A stretch of DNA of 64,000 nt from Trigonopsis variabilis (taxonomy: Eukaryota; Ascomycota; Trigonopsidomycetes; Trigonopsidales; Trigonopsidaceae). The stretch lies in assembly GCA_003707065.3 (NCBI GenBank), contig PPXM03000010.1, forward strand, positions 62,001-126,000, in the 5' to 3' direction. The notes beneath the pieces are model-generated. The model was not told the origin of the DNA. It saw nothing but the letters and a program-made list of their open reading frames with translations, and did not search any database. Of the stretch, positions 1 through 11,662 are shown piece by piece. Made by a program: the position numbers and the translations under genes. Every line of letters begins with the position of its first letter. The first letter of the stretch is position 1.

Positions 1-1342
1 CGTATTGTTTCTGTTGGTCATTCCATTCCAACACGGCAGAGATCAAACGAAGAACCTCAAACCTTTTGCTATCACCCCGTTCCATATGCAAGAAACTGAG
101 AAAAAGATTGGTTATCAGTTGTTTATCCACCACCTCGGATTCCTCTTGCGTTTTCGCATTTTTTAAGGCTCCCAAAGCTTTTGTCAAATGCTCATTTAAA
201 ATAACCGCCTCTTGTCTTAGTTTTCCGATCAAAATGTTCTTCTCCTTGACCTGGGCTTCAAAAGGAACTAATCGCGATATTTCTTCGCTCTTTGTTCTCA
301 GCTGTTGCTCCAATTCATCTAATGTAGCTTTGAGCCCTTTAGTTTCATGGTCATAAGTTTCTTGTAAAATTCTCAGAGCATCTTGATTATCTTGTCGTAA
401 TTTATCCATGTCTATGAGTCGACGCTCAACCTCAGCTTGTAATGATTCAATCAAGACAATATCAGACTCTCGATCCTGTTTAAATTGAGCCTCCAGTTTT
501 CTAATCGAAACTAATTGCTCTTCTAATTCTGTATTCTTGGTGCTTAAACTCTCTCGAAGCGCTTTCTCTTCAACAGCCAGAACATTCCAGTCTTCGCATG
601 ACTGCGATAAACAACGGAGCTCTTCCTTCAATCTTGTGATTTCTTGATCGCATTGTCGACACCGATCAAGATATTTATCTTCGACCTCTGTATTCTCAAC
701 TCTTAGCTCACTTAGCTGCTGGGACAAGTGATCAATATCCTGAGTCGACTTTAGCAATTCTTCTTGTAATGCAGAAACAGTCGAGCTGAGTTTTTTGTTC
801 TGCTCTTCTAGATACTCAATCGTAGTCCTTGACTTGTATAGCTCTTCCCGATCAGCTTTAAGTCTTTCCCCCAGTGTACTTCTGATGGAACTGACTTTCT
901 CGAGTAATCCTTTATATTGCTTTTCAAACTCTGCCCGCTCCTGTTGAGCAATCTCGACTTTCCTCTCCAATGTTTTCACTTCATCACCATGCCTTTCCTT
1001 GATCTGCTGCAGCTCTAGCGCATATGGCTCAACTTTTGTAACTTCGGGTTCACCTATTTTTACCTCTGTTATGGCGGGTTTTGGACTACCTTCATAAAAA
1101 TTCGAAGCCTCGCTCTTTGCATTTGATTCTCTTTCATTCTCAGGCTCATTCATCAATTCACTTCTAGAATCAGTCTCAATGGTTTTTTTAGTTGAATCTG
1201 TCTCTGTTATATATGCTTTCTCGGTATCAGATTCTGGTGTGCCGGTCGCTTGACCGTTTACTCTAAGCTTCTTCCTAAGTTTCTTCTTTTGGCTCTTAGA
1301 CAAAAGCTGAGACCCTTTTGCTTTAATTAAATCATTCATCAT
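1..1342 (-). CDS. rud3: Rud3/GMAP-210-like golgin with GRAB domain (3' end outside window)
   Basis: An open frame runs from the ATG at 1342 to the window edge without a stop, so the C-terminus is missing. A basic N-terminus (KSQKKKLRKKLR) and an acidic low-complexity stretch come first. They are followed by about 300 residues of heptad-rich coiled coil and then the segment ITNLFLSFLHMERGD with KRFEVLRL shortly after, which matches the GRIP-related Arf-binding (GRAB) domain of Rud3/GMAP-210. In known members this domain binds GTP-Arf1 on cis-Golgi membranes, and the coiled coil tethers vesicles. The frame stays open upstream of the ATG (to about 1390), so a 5' exon cannot be excluded. Family assignment rests on the GRAB block. 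The coiled coil alone would be uninformative. Confidence 0.8.
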   Translation of the reverse strand, partial: MMNDLIKAKGSQLLSKSQKKKLRKKLRVNGQATGTPESDTEKAYITETDSTKKTIETDSRSELMNEPENERESNAKSEASNFYEGSPKPAITEVKIGEPEVTKVEPYALELQQIKERHGDEVKTLERKVEIAQQERAEFEKQYKGLLEKVSSIRSTLGERLKADREELYKSRTTIEYLEEQNKKLSSTVSALQEELLKSTQDIDHLSQQLSELRVENTEVEDKYLDRCRQCDQEITRLKEELRCLSQSCEDWNVLAVEEKALRESLSTKNTELEEQLVSIRKLEAQFKQDRESDIVLIESLQAEVERRLIDMDKLRQDNQDALRILQETYDHETKGLKATLDELEQQLRTKSEEISRLVPFEAQVKEKNILIGKLRQEAVILNEHLTKALGALKNAKTQEESEVVDKQLITNLFLSFLHMERGDSKRFEVLRLISAVLEWNDQQKQY

Positions 1343-1661
1343 CAATCTTACCGCTGTCAGGTTGATCAGCCATTGCCGGGTGGACTTCAACTTTCAAAGC
1401 TCGTTGACAATGTCCAGTCTCCGAGCAAGGCGCATAGCAACGAGTGAGGTGATACATGTGAAACATTTACATCTATACCAATAGCAAAGAAAACTATAGC
1501 CTCATACCACAACACCATCTCCTAGTCCAGCTTCCAGTTGGATGAAAATCATGCATCATGCAGTTTGTCTTCGAGGTCATCTGAAGACAGACGGATATAA
1601 GCCAAAAACGATCCCTAGAAAAAGATTTAAAAGACAGCTGCGCCCCATATACATAGATTCA

Positions 1662-3064
1662 TCATGCTTGAGAATCAGATTCGCTCTGCTCCTGCTCTTC
1701 CATTTCCACCACAAGCTCATGGCAAATATCAAAACACTCGGCAAGGAGAGCGTTCAACAGGCCCTGGCCTTCAGGAATGGTATTACCTACCATAAACTTG
1801 CCGTCCACTCTCATATTATCAATTGAACAGAGTTTCATTTGATAAGGGTATAACTCCCTGGCCGAAGAGAGTCCACCCATTCTTTTCACTTCAAGCAGAC
1901 ATCGACGCACCGTGCTGAGTTGGTTTTGTAAGGGAATTAAAGCTTCCGAAACCGGTTCCGATGTGATCAATAGACGATAAATAGTCGCGTAACAACGACG
2001 CAAAAGATAAAGAAGGATGCTTTGACCCTCAGGGGCATTTCCTCTATCGTCCATGAAAAGGCCATTCACACGTTTGTCATCAATTTCTTGAAGCTTTTGT
2101 TGATAATTGTAAAGGTCTGTTTCTCTCAGAGTCCAACGATGAGTCAATAATAAGCCATCTAATTGAGACTTCATCCGGGACAATTCTTCATAAATTGGTC
2201 GCAAGCTCGGCGCGACCAGTTCCCTTTGGGCAGTGAAGTCGTTCAGCAACTCATGGCAGGCTTCTAGCTGGGAGTTCACAACTTCCTGCCCTTGGGGAAT
2301 TGTGCCATTTGGGGATAAAAAATTGCCATCTACCCGTTTAGCATCGATCTCTCGTAGTTTATCCTGGAGGGGCTTAAGCTCCGATACTGAATACCCGGAT
2401 TTGGATCCAATGGCCATAATTTGTCTGCGAATAGAAACTAGCTTTTGTAGAACAGGTGAAAGATCTGGAGAGATATGACTTAGTGGGTTTTCTAACTCTT
2501 TCAGTAGGTTCTCGCATAATTCAATTTTGGTCTCAATCAATTTCTTGATTTCTGATCCTTCGTCATCGGCATCAATGACATCAATTATACCACGTATTTC
2601 CTCTATCCGGTCTCGAATGGGTGCAAGATCCTGATCAGAGTATACCCTACTCTCTTTAAGATGATAGAGTAGCCGAAGGACTGTAGCTAGCGATGCATAT
2701 GTGGCCGGCGCTGTCTTGGTTAGTCCGACAGTAAGATAGGCTAAAGATAGCAGCTGAAACACATCATCTAATACTATATCGACTGGAGAAGTCAGTTTTG
2801 AAATCTTCTATCACTCACGCCGATTCTGTTCGTCATGTAAATTAGGATCCTCCCTTATGGTATTAATTTTCCGGATTTGTTGAATCAATTGTCCATATAA
2901 TCCGTTGATGTCGCTAGACTTCATGTACCTCATTGTTAGTCCAATTTAGCGATCACTTACGACGACCTATCTTGTTTCAAAGCCGTAAGCTTATCTCTAA
3001 TTCCAACTAGCTTCTGCAGTATGGCAGTTTCATTGGCTGGGACTGACCTTGGACTCGATGACAT
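1662..3064 (-). CDS. DUF2408 family protein with three internal repeats
   Basis: Three exons (3064-2961, 2928-2819, 2782-1662) joined across introns of 32 and 36 nt give 444 residues starting MSSSPRSVPANET. Residues about 179-254, 265-344 and 353-430 are three tandem copies of one module. Each has a leading L.P...L helix, an I D . . R V (D/N) G . F signature, then P.GQ and a closing helix with a conserved Cys. This matches fungal proteins annotated as DUF2408, whose biochemical role is unknown. The N-terminal third is also helical and may be a diverged fourth module. The tail is acidic (EEQEQSESDSQA). No membrane segment or catalytic motif is visible. Both splice junctions restore the frame exactly and the first intron carries an ACTAAC branch site. 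Confidence 0.85.
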
Positions 3065-3196
3065 GTTGGCGCCGAGGTTGATTGATGTTCGGATGCGATG
3101 GCTATCACAAATCAGGGTAAACAGTAACGGATTCTGATTGGTGGAATTTCCACCATCATCTACGCTTTCTTCTATATCTATATTTTCTTTTTTTTC

Positions 3197-3403
3197 TCAT
3201 ATCTTCATTCTTTCCTTAAAGTCCTCTTTTTCTGCTCTTGAGATCTTGTAAAACTCTTCAATTTCTCCGATCCTCGTCCATAAGCCTCTCACCTGATCTA
3301 AATAGCCTTCGATTATTATTTCAAGGAGAACCATGAAAGGCAGCTTACTTCTCATCTTTGCGAATCTCTTTCGAGCTTGAACTACGTCATTAGGACTCTT
3401 CAT
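3197..3403 (-). CDS. Small hypothetical charged helical protein (68 aa)
   Basis: ATG at 3403 opens 68 codons rich in Lys, Arg, Glu and Ile with predicted helical character and no signal peptide. I do not recognise a family. Inside it a GTAAGC donor-like and a TTTAG acceptor-like sequence flank a stretch whose removal keeps the frame, so the real product could be about 51 residues. It lies just upstream of the DUF2408 gene on the same strand. It is either a small real gene or a chance ORF. Amino-acid composition looks protein-like, but nothing else supports it. Confidence 0.3.
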   Translation of the reverse strand: MKSPNDVVQARKRFAKMRSKLPFMVLLEIIIEGYLDQVRGLWTRIGEIEEFYKISRAEKEDFKERMKI

Positions 3404-3949
3404 GATAACTTGCAAGAGCGAGTGACTTCTTGAGTGTAAGAATCTATGGAAACGGCCTTTTTATCAGGAGGTAAAGCCTAACAGCGAATTAATCGTGACG
3501 GTGCTCGATATTTCATTATACATTCTCCACTTAATAATACCTGCCCCACTTAACATCGCTACATACCACTTCCTGTTAAGGATCATGTCGTGGACGACGC
3601 TACACTAGCTAATCACAGTACGGATAGTTTCTATGACAGGACATCATGCCAAGGAGTCCGTGATAAGAGCACACCGCGATAGAAGAAGCACCTAGAAAAT
3701 CTTGAGACTTTTGACTTTGAATAGAATCACATCATTGACGTAATATTATTGATTCTTGAAACTATAATATGTGTGTAAACAGCTGCAAAACAAGTTCAGA
3801 TTTGCGTTTGCTTTTGTAGTACTTACAAACTCATCGTCTTTTTGATCACATGATCTCTCACATGACATGTAGACTAGCAGCGTCACGCTTGCCCTGTATA
3901 ATCAAGGACGCAGATAATCACCACTAGTGCGATTTAACATCAAGTCATA
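3404..3949. other. Intergenic region between small ORF and ribosomal P1 gene
   Basis: No ORF of note lies here. This is the presumed promoter and leader of the P1 gene on the right. A pyrimidine-rich tract is absent and I see no clear TATA box. Confidence 0.5.
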
Positions 3950-4360
3950 ATGTCAACTGAAGCTGCTGTCTCATACGGTATGAAGGACATTGATGATTTG
4001 CGGTCTAATTATTCTAGCTGCCCTCATTCTTGCTGACGCCGAGATTGAAATTACCTCCGACAAGCTTCTTACTCTTGTTAAAGCTGCAGGCATCGATTCT
4101 GTTGAGCCCATCTGGACTCAGCTTTACGCCAAAGCTCTTGAAGGCAAAGACGTCAAGGAACTTTTGACCAACATCTCTGCAGGTAGTGCTGCTCCTGCTG
4201 GTAGCGCTGCTACTCCTGTTGCCGCCGGTGGTGCTGCTGAAGCCGCCCCCGCCGAGGAGAAGAAGGAGGAGAAGGAAGAGGAGTCAGATGAGGATATGGG
4301 TATGTCTATTTCTATGACTGTGAATATGTCTAACTTTCAGGCTTCGGTCTTTTCGACTAA
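3950..4360 (+). CDS. rpp1: 60S acidic ribosomal protein P1
   Basis: Three exons (3950-3977, 4018-4299, 4341-4360) with introns of 40 and 41 nt encode about 109 residues. The N-terminus [16 protein letters not shown] and helix LLTLVKAAG are typical of P1, followed by an Ala-rich hinge and an acidic tail ending in GFGLFD, the universally conserved P1/P2 C-terminus. The last exon supplies only the final residues. The protein is part of the ribosomal stalk that recruits elongation factors. The early intron within the first ten codons is a common layout for fungal ribosomal protein genes. Confidence 0.96.
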
Positions 4361-4540
4361 GTGGTATCCTTACGCGTCTCTCCTCACTATGTACTCCTTG
4401 TATTAAAAGTTTATGCTCCATTGTTCCTCGTATCGAAAAGTAGTGGCTACGCACTTAATGGTATATTTCTGAAAAAGGTCACAATGAGTTTAAGGACTAA
4501 AATACAACATATCTCCAAAGTTTCGCTTCTCCATCCCACT

Positions 4541-5549
4541 CTAGTCCCTCTCTCCATAAATGTAGAATTGGCAATAAATAATTGCATCTTCGAGGATAGT
4601 TCCTAGAGAACCCAATAGCCAAGAAAGATTGAGAAGAATGTAATTAGAGCTGGTACTATAGAAAAGGATCTGTCCGCCATATGATAGATTGCCCAGAGTA
4701 GAGTACATAAAAAATAAGAGAGAGAGACCATGAACTGACTTTTTCTGATGGTTCTGAATAATCTGAGGGATTCGGGCTCCCAAGTATAACGCGGCGGAGA
4801 GATAGCCGCATATTTGAGGTCCACTCTCTAATTGATCCTCGCCATCCCCACTATTTCCACCATGATCCTTGTGACCCATCATCAGATATCCAACGATGCC
4901 TGAAGCAGCAACCATTAACAATGGAGCAACGTAGCTCAGGAAAATTCGTGTGTTTCGAGGCTGGTCCTCGATAATAGATTCGATTGAATCTCGGCGTCTA
5001 GACACATGAATATGATTAGCGGGTGATTCACTCATAGCTCCATAATCTATAATATCTTCTTCAGCGCCACTACTGTTGCGAGATAATAACGGGTTTCTTA
5101 TAGCTCGTTCCTCTTCATGCTTTCGGCGTTTTTCATCTAGGCCGCGATAGTATATAACACTAATGAGCATCAACAAATCAGCAAAACAAAACCAGCAGGC
5201 TAGCCCGATGACTTGGGGTAATAAGCTTGCCCATAGTGCTCCGATAAGGTTGAAGATATCACCTAGGAACCTATGAATGAGTTTCTGTGCAACAAAAGCA
5301 AAGGTGGAGCTTACCATGCTCCAAGAAAATATAACGAAACGCCCTCGGCCCTTCTATTAATGCATGCACTTTGCGAAACCTTACGTCTTCAATCTCCACT
5401 GTTCAATTAGTTGGGGTAACAGAAGTACAATCCAACAGGCCAAGCTAAATGTTAATTATCTCTAGAAAAGCTACCGTCTCCTATGAGGATATTTCGTACC
5501 TTATAGACCCTGCGATGTTGGAGGCTGCTAACCTCCAATCTTCAGACAT
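4541..5549 (-). CDS. PQ-loop vacuolar/lysosomal amino acid transporter (Ypq/Stm1-like)
   Basis: Four exons (5549-5500, 5444-5385, 5353-5315, 5270-4541) with introns of 55, 31 and 44 nt give 292 residues. Two PQ-loop blocks are visible. The first is VLLPQLIEQWRLKT, then AEGVSLYFLGAWFLGDIFNL across two splice sites. The second is GARIPQIIQNHQKKSVHGLS, followed by a LGNLSY stretch. About seven membrane segments are expected, with a long Ser/Arg-rich loop near residues 95-145. Relatives (Ypq1-3, Stm1, PQLC2) export cationic amino acids from the vacuole or act as receptors in nutrient sensing. The 31-nt second intron is among the shortest in the window. Family assignment is firm, substrate is inferred. 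Confidence 0.9.
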
Positions 5550-6834
5550 TATATTATCTTCGTCCGTCGAAAGTAACGCTTTTTCCTTGTGGAGGTTACT
5601 GTTCGCTCCGTGTGAAGGGGATACCGAGATCAACGACTGACAAGCTCGTGAGAAATATCGTAAAAGGAAGTCATAACAATACGTTTTGTTTGATTTATGA
5701 TCTTAAATGTCAGAATTTAGAACGAGAAATCCCGTTTGTCTTCCTCCAGTGCGAGCCAGACGTGCGTACGTAAACCGTGTTACCAATCAATCAATTCTTA
5801 CGTCTTTGATTATTGGGATCAGCCGACTTTAACTTGGAGCATAGAAGGATAGCATATGAATAAAACAGCCATTTGCTTGTGATAAGATGCTCGTGAGTCG
5901 CTTGCCCAGTCGCATCAACTTGACTTTGATGCGTAAAATCTTCTCGTTTTCGCTGAAAGAGAACTCGCTGTCCTCTGATGATAATCTGACAGCTCCAGAA
6001 ACTTAACTGGAAACGCAGACTTAGACTCAAAGAATGTTACTGATTCATGATGACCAAAGGGCCCTAGGGTAGCTCCCCGAAAGAGTTAGTCTGCTTTATT
6101 TTTGTTATAGCTTAAGAACTTTACATCTCGAATCAAATTAAGCGGAATAAATCACCGTTGAGTAATGATCGTACTTTACGTAACCAAAGCAGCAACACGG
6201 AGGTAAATACAAGTATATGAATCTATTTTGGAGATATCGACAAAGGACCTACTTGTAAGATAGATAGACGCGGTTCAATGTCCTCCTATTCGCATTGTAC
6301 AACCAAGAGTCATTGGGGAAGTCTCGCTATACTTAAAATCAGGACGTTCCTTTTTGTCAATGATAGTTTTTGTCTGTCTCAACTACGGCATTTATTCTCG
6401 ACCGTCTTTGTTCGGATCTATAGGCTGTGAGCAAGAACCGAGTAAAAAAAGAGTCAATGCTTATTTATACCATAGGCGTGAATCTAATGCATACAACAAC
6501 CAATGTATATAGGCGGTCTTGAGTCCTCCTGCCCATCGGCGAAAAAAACAACAGGAATGGCCATCGACCAGGATTACATTTTAGCTGTCAGTCAGTCCTG
6601 CGCTCACTTAAGTCATGAGAAGCTTCTTAATGACGTGGAGACCAAGCGGATCGCTCTCCGTTGTAGACAGACATATAGTATATCTCCGTCATCTGGTTAA
6701 CTCCGTTATCTCAGAATATATTAGAGCGGTCTTCAACTAACATTGACCTTTAAGAAATCGAGTTAATGAATTCGTTTTGACAAACAGATTTATAATTCAA
6801 GCAACCATAATATCGCTCTTTCTTGAAATATACT
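5550..6834. other. Intergenic region, shared divergent promoters
   Basis: About 1.3 kb between the divergent PQ-loop and ABC transporter genes. Only short, unconvincing ORFs are present. No tRNA, repeat or transposon end was recognised. Confidence 0.5.
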
Positions 6835-9800
6835 ATGTCGGAAGACAGACAATCTCGATCACTCGAATTTGATGACAATGATCTTAAGTTAGGTGCAAGT
6901 GGACCGGTCAATATTTACAAGAAACCTTGGTATGATAAGTTCTTTTTGTTTGCCATTATTGCACGCCTTTTCATAAAAAATCCGATAATACCTCCTGTCC
7001 CAGAGAAGAGTGGTCCTAATCCTGAAGAAGAATGTTCTATTTGGTCAAACATGACTCTACAATGGCTCAGCCCTTTGTTCACGGTAGTATTTTTTCTTCT
7101 TGCATATTGTATTAACATTTAGACGGGTTATTATCGACCTTTAGAAGCGACCGACCTCTGGGAACTTCCAAAGAATCGGAGGACAAGGATAATGACAGAT
7201 AAATTTTTGACGATTATAAACCGAAGATTAGCGCAAGGACAAACAAGGCATGTGGTCCTAAGGTCACTCAATGAACTGTTCTTTTTCCAGTTTTGGGGTG
7301 CTGGATTGTTATTGTGGCTTTCTGATACGACTCAATGCCTAATCCCTTTGCTTAACAGGTACATGATTGCATATGTGGAAAAGCGGTTCTATGGAATAAA
7401 CGTCTACATCGGACATGGTTATGGAATGGCGGTCGGTCTGGTGCTGATGATGCAGCTCATGTCTCTGGCTAGGAACCAGTTCTTTTATCGAACAATGTTG
7501 AGTGGCGGCGAAGCGCGAGCTGTCTTGATTTCGGCTTTATTTCGAAAATCACTAAAGATGTCGAATAAATCTCGATTGCAATACACCAATGGTAGTATTA
7601 CTAATATGATGAGTACTGATACGTTCCGAGTGGATTTTGCTTGTCGTTGGTTTCATATGTTTTTTGACTTCTTTTTGGTGACCGGTATCTGCATAACTCT
7701 TTTGATCATCAACATTGGACCCTCTGCTTTAGCTGGTATTGCAGTAATCTTTGCAGTCTCTCCTTTGGTGGTCTTTGCGATGAAAAAAATGTCTAGTGGA
7801 CGCAAGAATGCGGTGAAATTGACTGATACGAGAATCAGAATCATTAACGATGTCTTGCAGTCCATGAGAATCGTCAAATTTTATACATGGGAGAATGCGT
7901 ATCTCAAAAGAATAATGAAAATTCGCATTGAAGAGCTTAACTTGACGAGAAAGCTTCTGCTAGTGAGAAATTCAATTTTTGCAATCAGTGTTGTTCTTCC
8001 CATATTTGCCTCCTTGATTGCTTTTATTGTCCTGTCTGTGTCCGGTCATGATCTTCATGCGGCACCCGTATTTTCGTCTGTGAGTTTGTTCAATCTTTTT
8101 AGGCTACCTATGTTGTTTTTACCTCTCTCAATATCATCTTCAGTAGATGCTTTTGTTTCTCTCAAGCGGCTTGAAGCTGTTCTTCTCGCGGAAGATATGG
8201 TGGACACGATTGAGTATGATTACTCAATTCCTGAAGCTATTCAAGTTGAAGACGCTTCTTTCATTTGGGAACATGAAGAATATGAACCAGCAAGTGAAGA
8301 AGAAAAATCGTCCCTGTCTATTGAAAAAGTACCGACAAATGTTTCCGAGATTCAAATAAGACAACTGGAAAGTGAAGAGCATATCCAGGATGCATCGGCT
8401 GGGCTCGTAGCTATCGGAAGCACTCAAGATGACTCTAGTGTTGTTGAAACAGCTTTCGAGGCGGCAAACACGGACGCTGATACAGGCAAAACAACCAAGA
8501 GCTTCCCTGGACTGAAAGATCTGAATTTTACGGTCAAGCGCGGCGAGTTCATAGTCATTACAGGTACGATTGGTTCCGGAAAATCCTCTCTACTCTGTGC
8601 TTTGGCCGGTAATATGAGGCAGACAGGGGGCAAAGTGACAATTGGTGCTACAATGTCTTACTGTCCCCAGCCTTGGATTCAATCAGACACCGTGCGGGGA
8701 AACATTTTGTTCGGAAAGGAATATATGAAAGAGAAATTTGATGAAGTTATTCAAGCGTGTGCTCTTTCTAGAGATTTGGAGATATTTGAGAACGGCGATA
8801 TGACTGAAATCGGGGAACGAGGAATTACAATCTCAGGAGGCCAAAAAGCTCGAATTAATCTTGCTCGGGCTTGTTATTTCGACTCGGAAATTATATTACT
8901 GGATGATGTACTGAGTGCAGTCGATGCCCATGTAGGTAGACATATCATTGACAGTTGCCTTTGCAGCTATCTCAAGAGTCGCACTAGACTCCTTGCTACT
9001 CACCAGCTTCATGTTTTGAGCTATGCTGATAGGATCATCTTCGCTCCCGGAGACGGTTCAATTTTGATTGGGACTCAAGCCGAATTAGAGGCTCAATCAG
9101 AAGCGTTTCGAAAATTGTTAAGTCTCAACGCCATCAAGGAAGAGGAAGGAGGGGGGAACAAAGAACTTGTCGAGAAAGAGACAAAAGAAGACGAGCCCAA
9201 CAATGAAAAAGAAGGTATTCCTGCCGCACCTACTCGAGCTTCAAATGATGCTCATTTGATACAAATGGAAGGAAGAGATACTCAAGGCATAAAACCTATA
9301 GTTCTCAAAACATTTATTAAATATGCTGGGGGATGGTTTTCATATGCTGTGATCCCTGCAATAGTTTTGGCTGTTACTCTTGCGCAAGGATCTCAAGTAG
9401 TATCTAATCTGTGGCTTAGTTTCTGGGTAGAAGCCAAGTTCCGTGGGCGAAAAGAAGGATTTTATATTGGAATTCTAGTTATGACTTCAATCCTCAGTGC
9501 TATATTTTTTTTTGTCTTAGGAGCTGTGGTAACATTTTCAGGAATTCGTGCCAGCAGAGAGTTTACTAGACATGCCCTACTCGGAGTGATGAGAGCACCT
9601 ATGAGCTTTTTCGACACTACACCGCTTGGTCGAATTCTTAATCGGTTTTCTAAAGATACGGATACGCTGGATAATACTTTGACCGATTCGATACGAATAG
9701 CTTGCAGCACAATGGCTGCCACTATTGCCTCTCTAATCCTGGTCATAGCATATTATTATTGGTTTGCTATTGCTGTTGTTCCTCTCCTATTAGTTTATTT

Positions 9801-11067
9801 TTCTGTCTCGCGATTTTATCGGGCATCCGCTAGAGAGACCAAACGTCTAGATTCGATAAATAGATCATCTGTCTTTGCTTTATTTGGTGAGACGCTTAGC
9901 GGCGTCACTACTATTCGAGCATTTAGAGAACAAGAAAGGTTTATTGATGATTTTGATAGTCGGGTGGACTATATGGATCAAGCGTACTTTTTGACCTTCG
10001 CTAATCAGAGATGGCTAAGTATTCGCCTTGATTTTATTGGCATTCTCATGGGACTGGTTATTGCATTTTTGGTTATGAGCGAAGCACTTCATGTGAGTGG
10101 GGCGACGGCGGGTCTGATCTTATCCTATTCAACGGTGATAGTAGGAACAATGTCCTTTATGGTCACTCAAGTTGCTGAAGTGGAAAATGATATGAACGCT
10201 GTAGAGAGACTTTATGAGTACGGCTTTACGATTCCTCAGGAAGCCAGTCTGACTATTGCTGGAACCAAGCCTCCCATTGATTGGCCTCAATATGGAACTG
10301 TTGTGTTTGATCATGTTTATTTCAGGTATCGTCCCGAACTTCCTATGGTCTTGAAGGATATCAATGTCAAAATCGAAGGAGGTGAGAAAATTGGTATATG
10401 TGGAAGGACAGGAGCCGGAAAGTCGTCGATTATGTCTGCACTATATAGAATGAGTGAAATATCTGAAGGAAGACTGCTTATTGATGGAATTGATGTCTCA
10501 ACATTGGGTCTTCATGACCTTCGAGAGAAGCTGTCTATTATTCCCCAAGATGCGGTCCTCTTTAAAGGAACTATTCGATCCAATCTCGATCCTTTCGACG
10601 ATGCAAGTGATGAAGCTTTGTGGGATGCTCTTCGACGAAGTAGGTTGGTCAGTGGCCCATTAAAAGTTTTTGCGCATAATTCTGAGGAGGACAGTGCTAA
10701 GTTTGGCCTGGATCAGCCTGTTGATGAAGATGGAGCGAATTTCAGTTTAGGTGAGCGACAGTTACTGTCTTTAGCACGAGCATTAGTGCGCAATAGCCGT
10801 ATACTGATCCTTGACGAAGCGACGTCTAGTGTCGATTACCAGACAGATCAAAATATCCAAGACACAATTTCTAAAGAATTCGGTCACTGCACAATTCTTT
10901 GCATTGCTCATAGGCTTCGCACCATTCTAAACTATGACCGAATTCTGGTCTTGGATCATGGCCAAGTGGCAGAGTTCGATAGTCCTTGGCACCTTTTCAC
11001 AAAGACGGACAGCATCTTTGCCGGCATGTGTATTCAATCTGGTATCGAAAAAGAGGACTTTGTTTAG
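6835..11067 (+). CDS. ABC transporter, ABCC/MRP subfamily (Yor1-like)
   Basis: Two exons (6835-7083, 7123-11067; 39-nt intron) encode 1397 residues, normal for a short ABCC protein lacking the N-terminal TMD0. Order is TMD1, NBD1, TMD2, NBD2. NBD1 has Walker A GTIGSGKSS near residue 563, signature SGGQKARINLARA near 653 and Walker B ILLDDVLSAVD near 671. The Asp in place of the catalytic Glu is the usual degenerate ABCC NBD1. NBD2 has Walker A GRTGAGKSS near 1178, signature FSLGERQLLSLARA near 1290 and ILILDEATSSVD near 1309. Such proteins export organic anions, drugs and conjugates from the plasma or vacuolar membrane. Yor1-like is my best guess from size. The earlier TTG in frame is ignored in favour of the ATG at 6835. 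Confidence 0.95.
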
Positions 11068-11662
11068 TGAGAGTTATCATACCCATAATAAGAGGAGAGT
11101 CACACTACCGAGAACAGCGTGCTTATATTGAAAGCAGCTTGTCTTTAAGGTATTCACTGAGATATGTACTATTACTTACTCAAGTAAGACTATTAAGAGA
11201 AAGGTTACATTGATCCTGGACGTATTTTTTAATTAGGTCATCAGTAAGAGCTTTTTGCAAACCATACGTACTCTTACTTTGATCCTGGTAGTGGGGACTA
11301 TTATCCCTATTAGTTCTCATTTCTACTGGCGGAATTCAATGTAAATGAGGATTTCCAGCTCGTGTTACTCCACCCTTAAGATCGCTTCATTCGAGAGGAG
11401 GATCGAGGTCATTACTAGACATCAACCCCTCAAGTGACAAGTGTCTGTCTCAGATGAGAGATAGCTTGTTACACTGAAGGAATCCGCTATGTCATATATG
11501 GGAGCAAATGAAAATGAATTAATTTTCACGCAGAAGTTCCTAACGTTGATGGGAAGGTAGCGTTGTTACACGGCTAAGCTCTGGCAATGAATGATCGACC
11601 GTTTATTGGTACTCCCTCTCCGGCTTGGCAAAGGCTAGGGAGGTACTTTTCGATCACTTGTC
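11068..11662. other. Intergenic region
   Basis: About 600 bases between same-strand genes. No convincing ORF, tRNA or repeat is visible. Confidence 0.5.

Noticed and set aside
6503-6700. 65-codon plus-strand ORF in the gap left of the ABC transporter
   Set aside because: Short, no domain, no splice context and low-complexity flanks. Likely chance.
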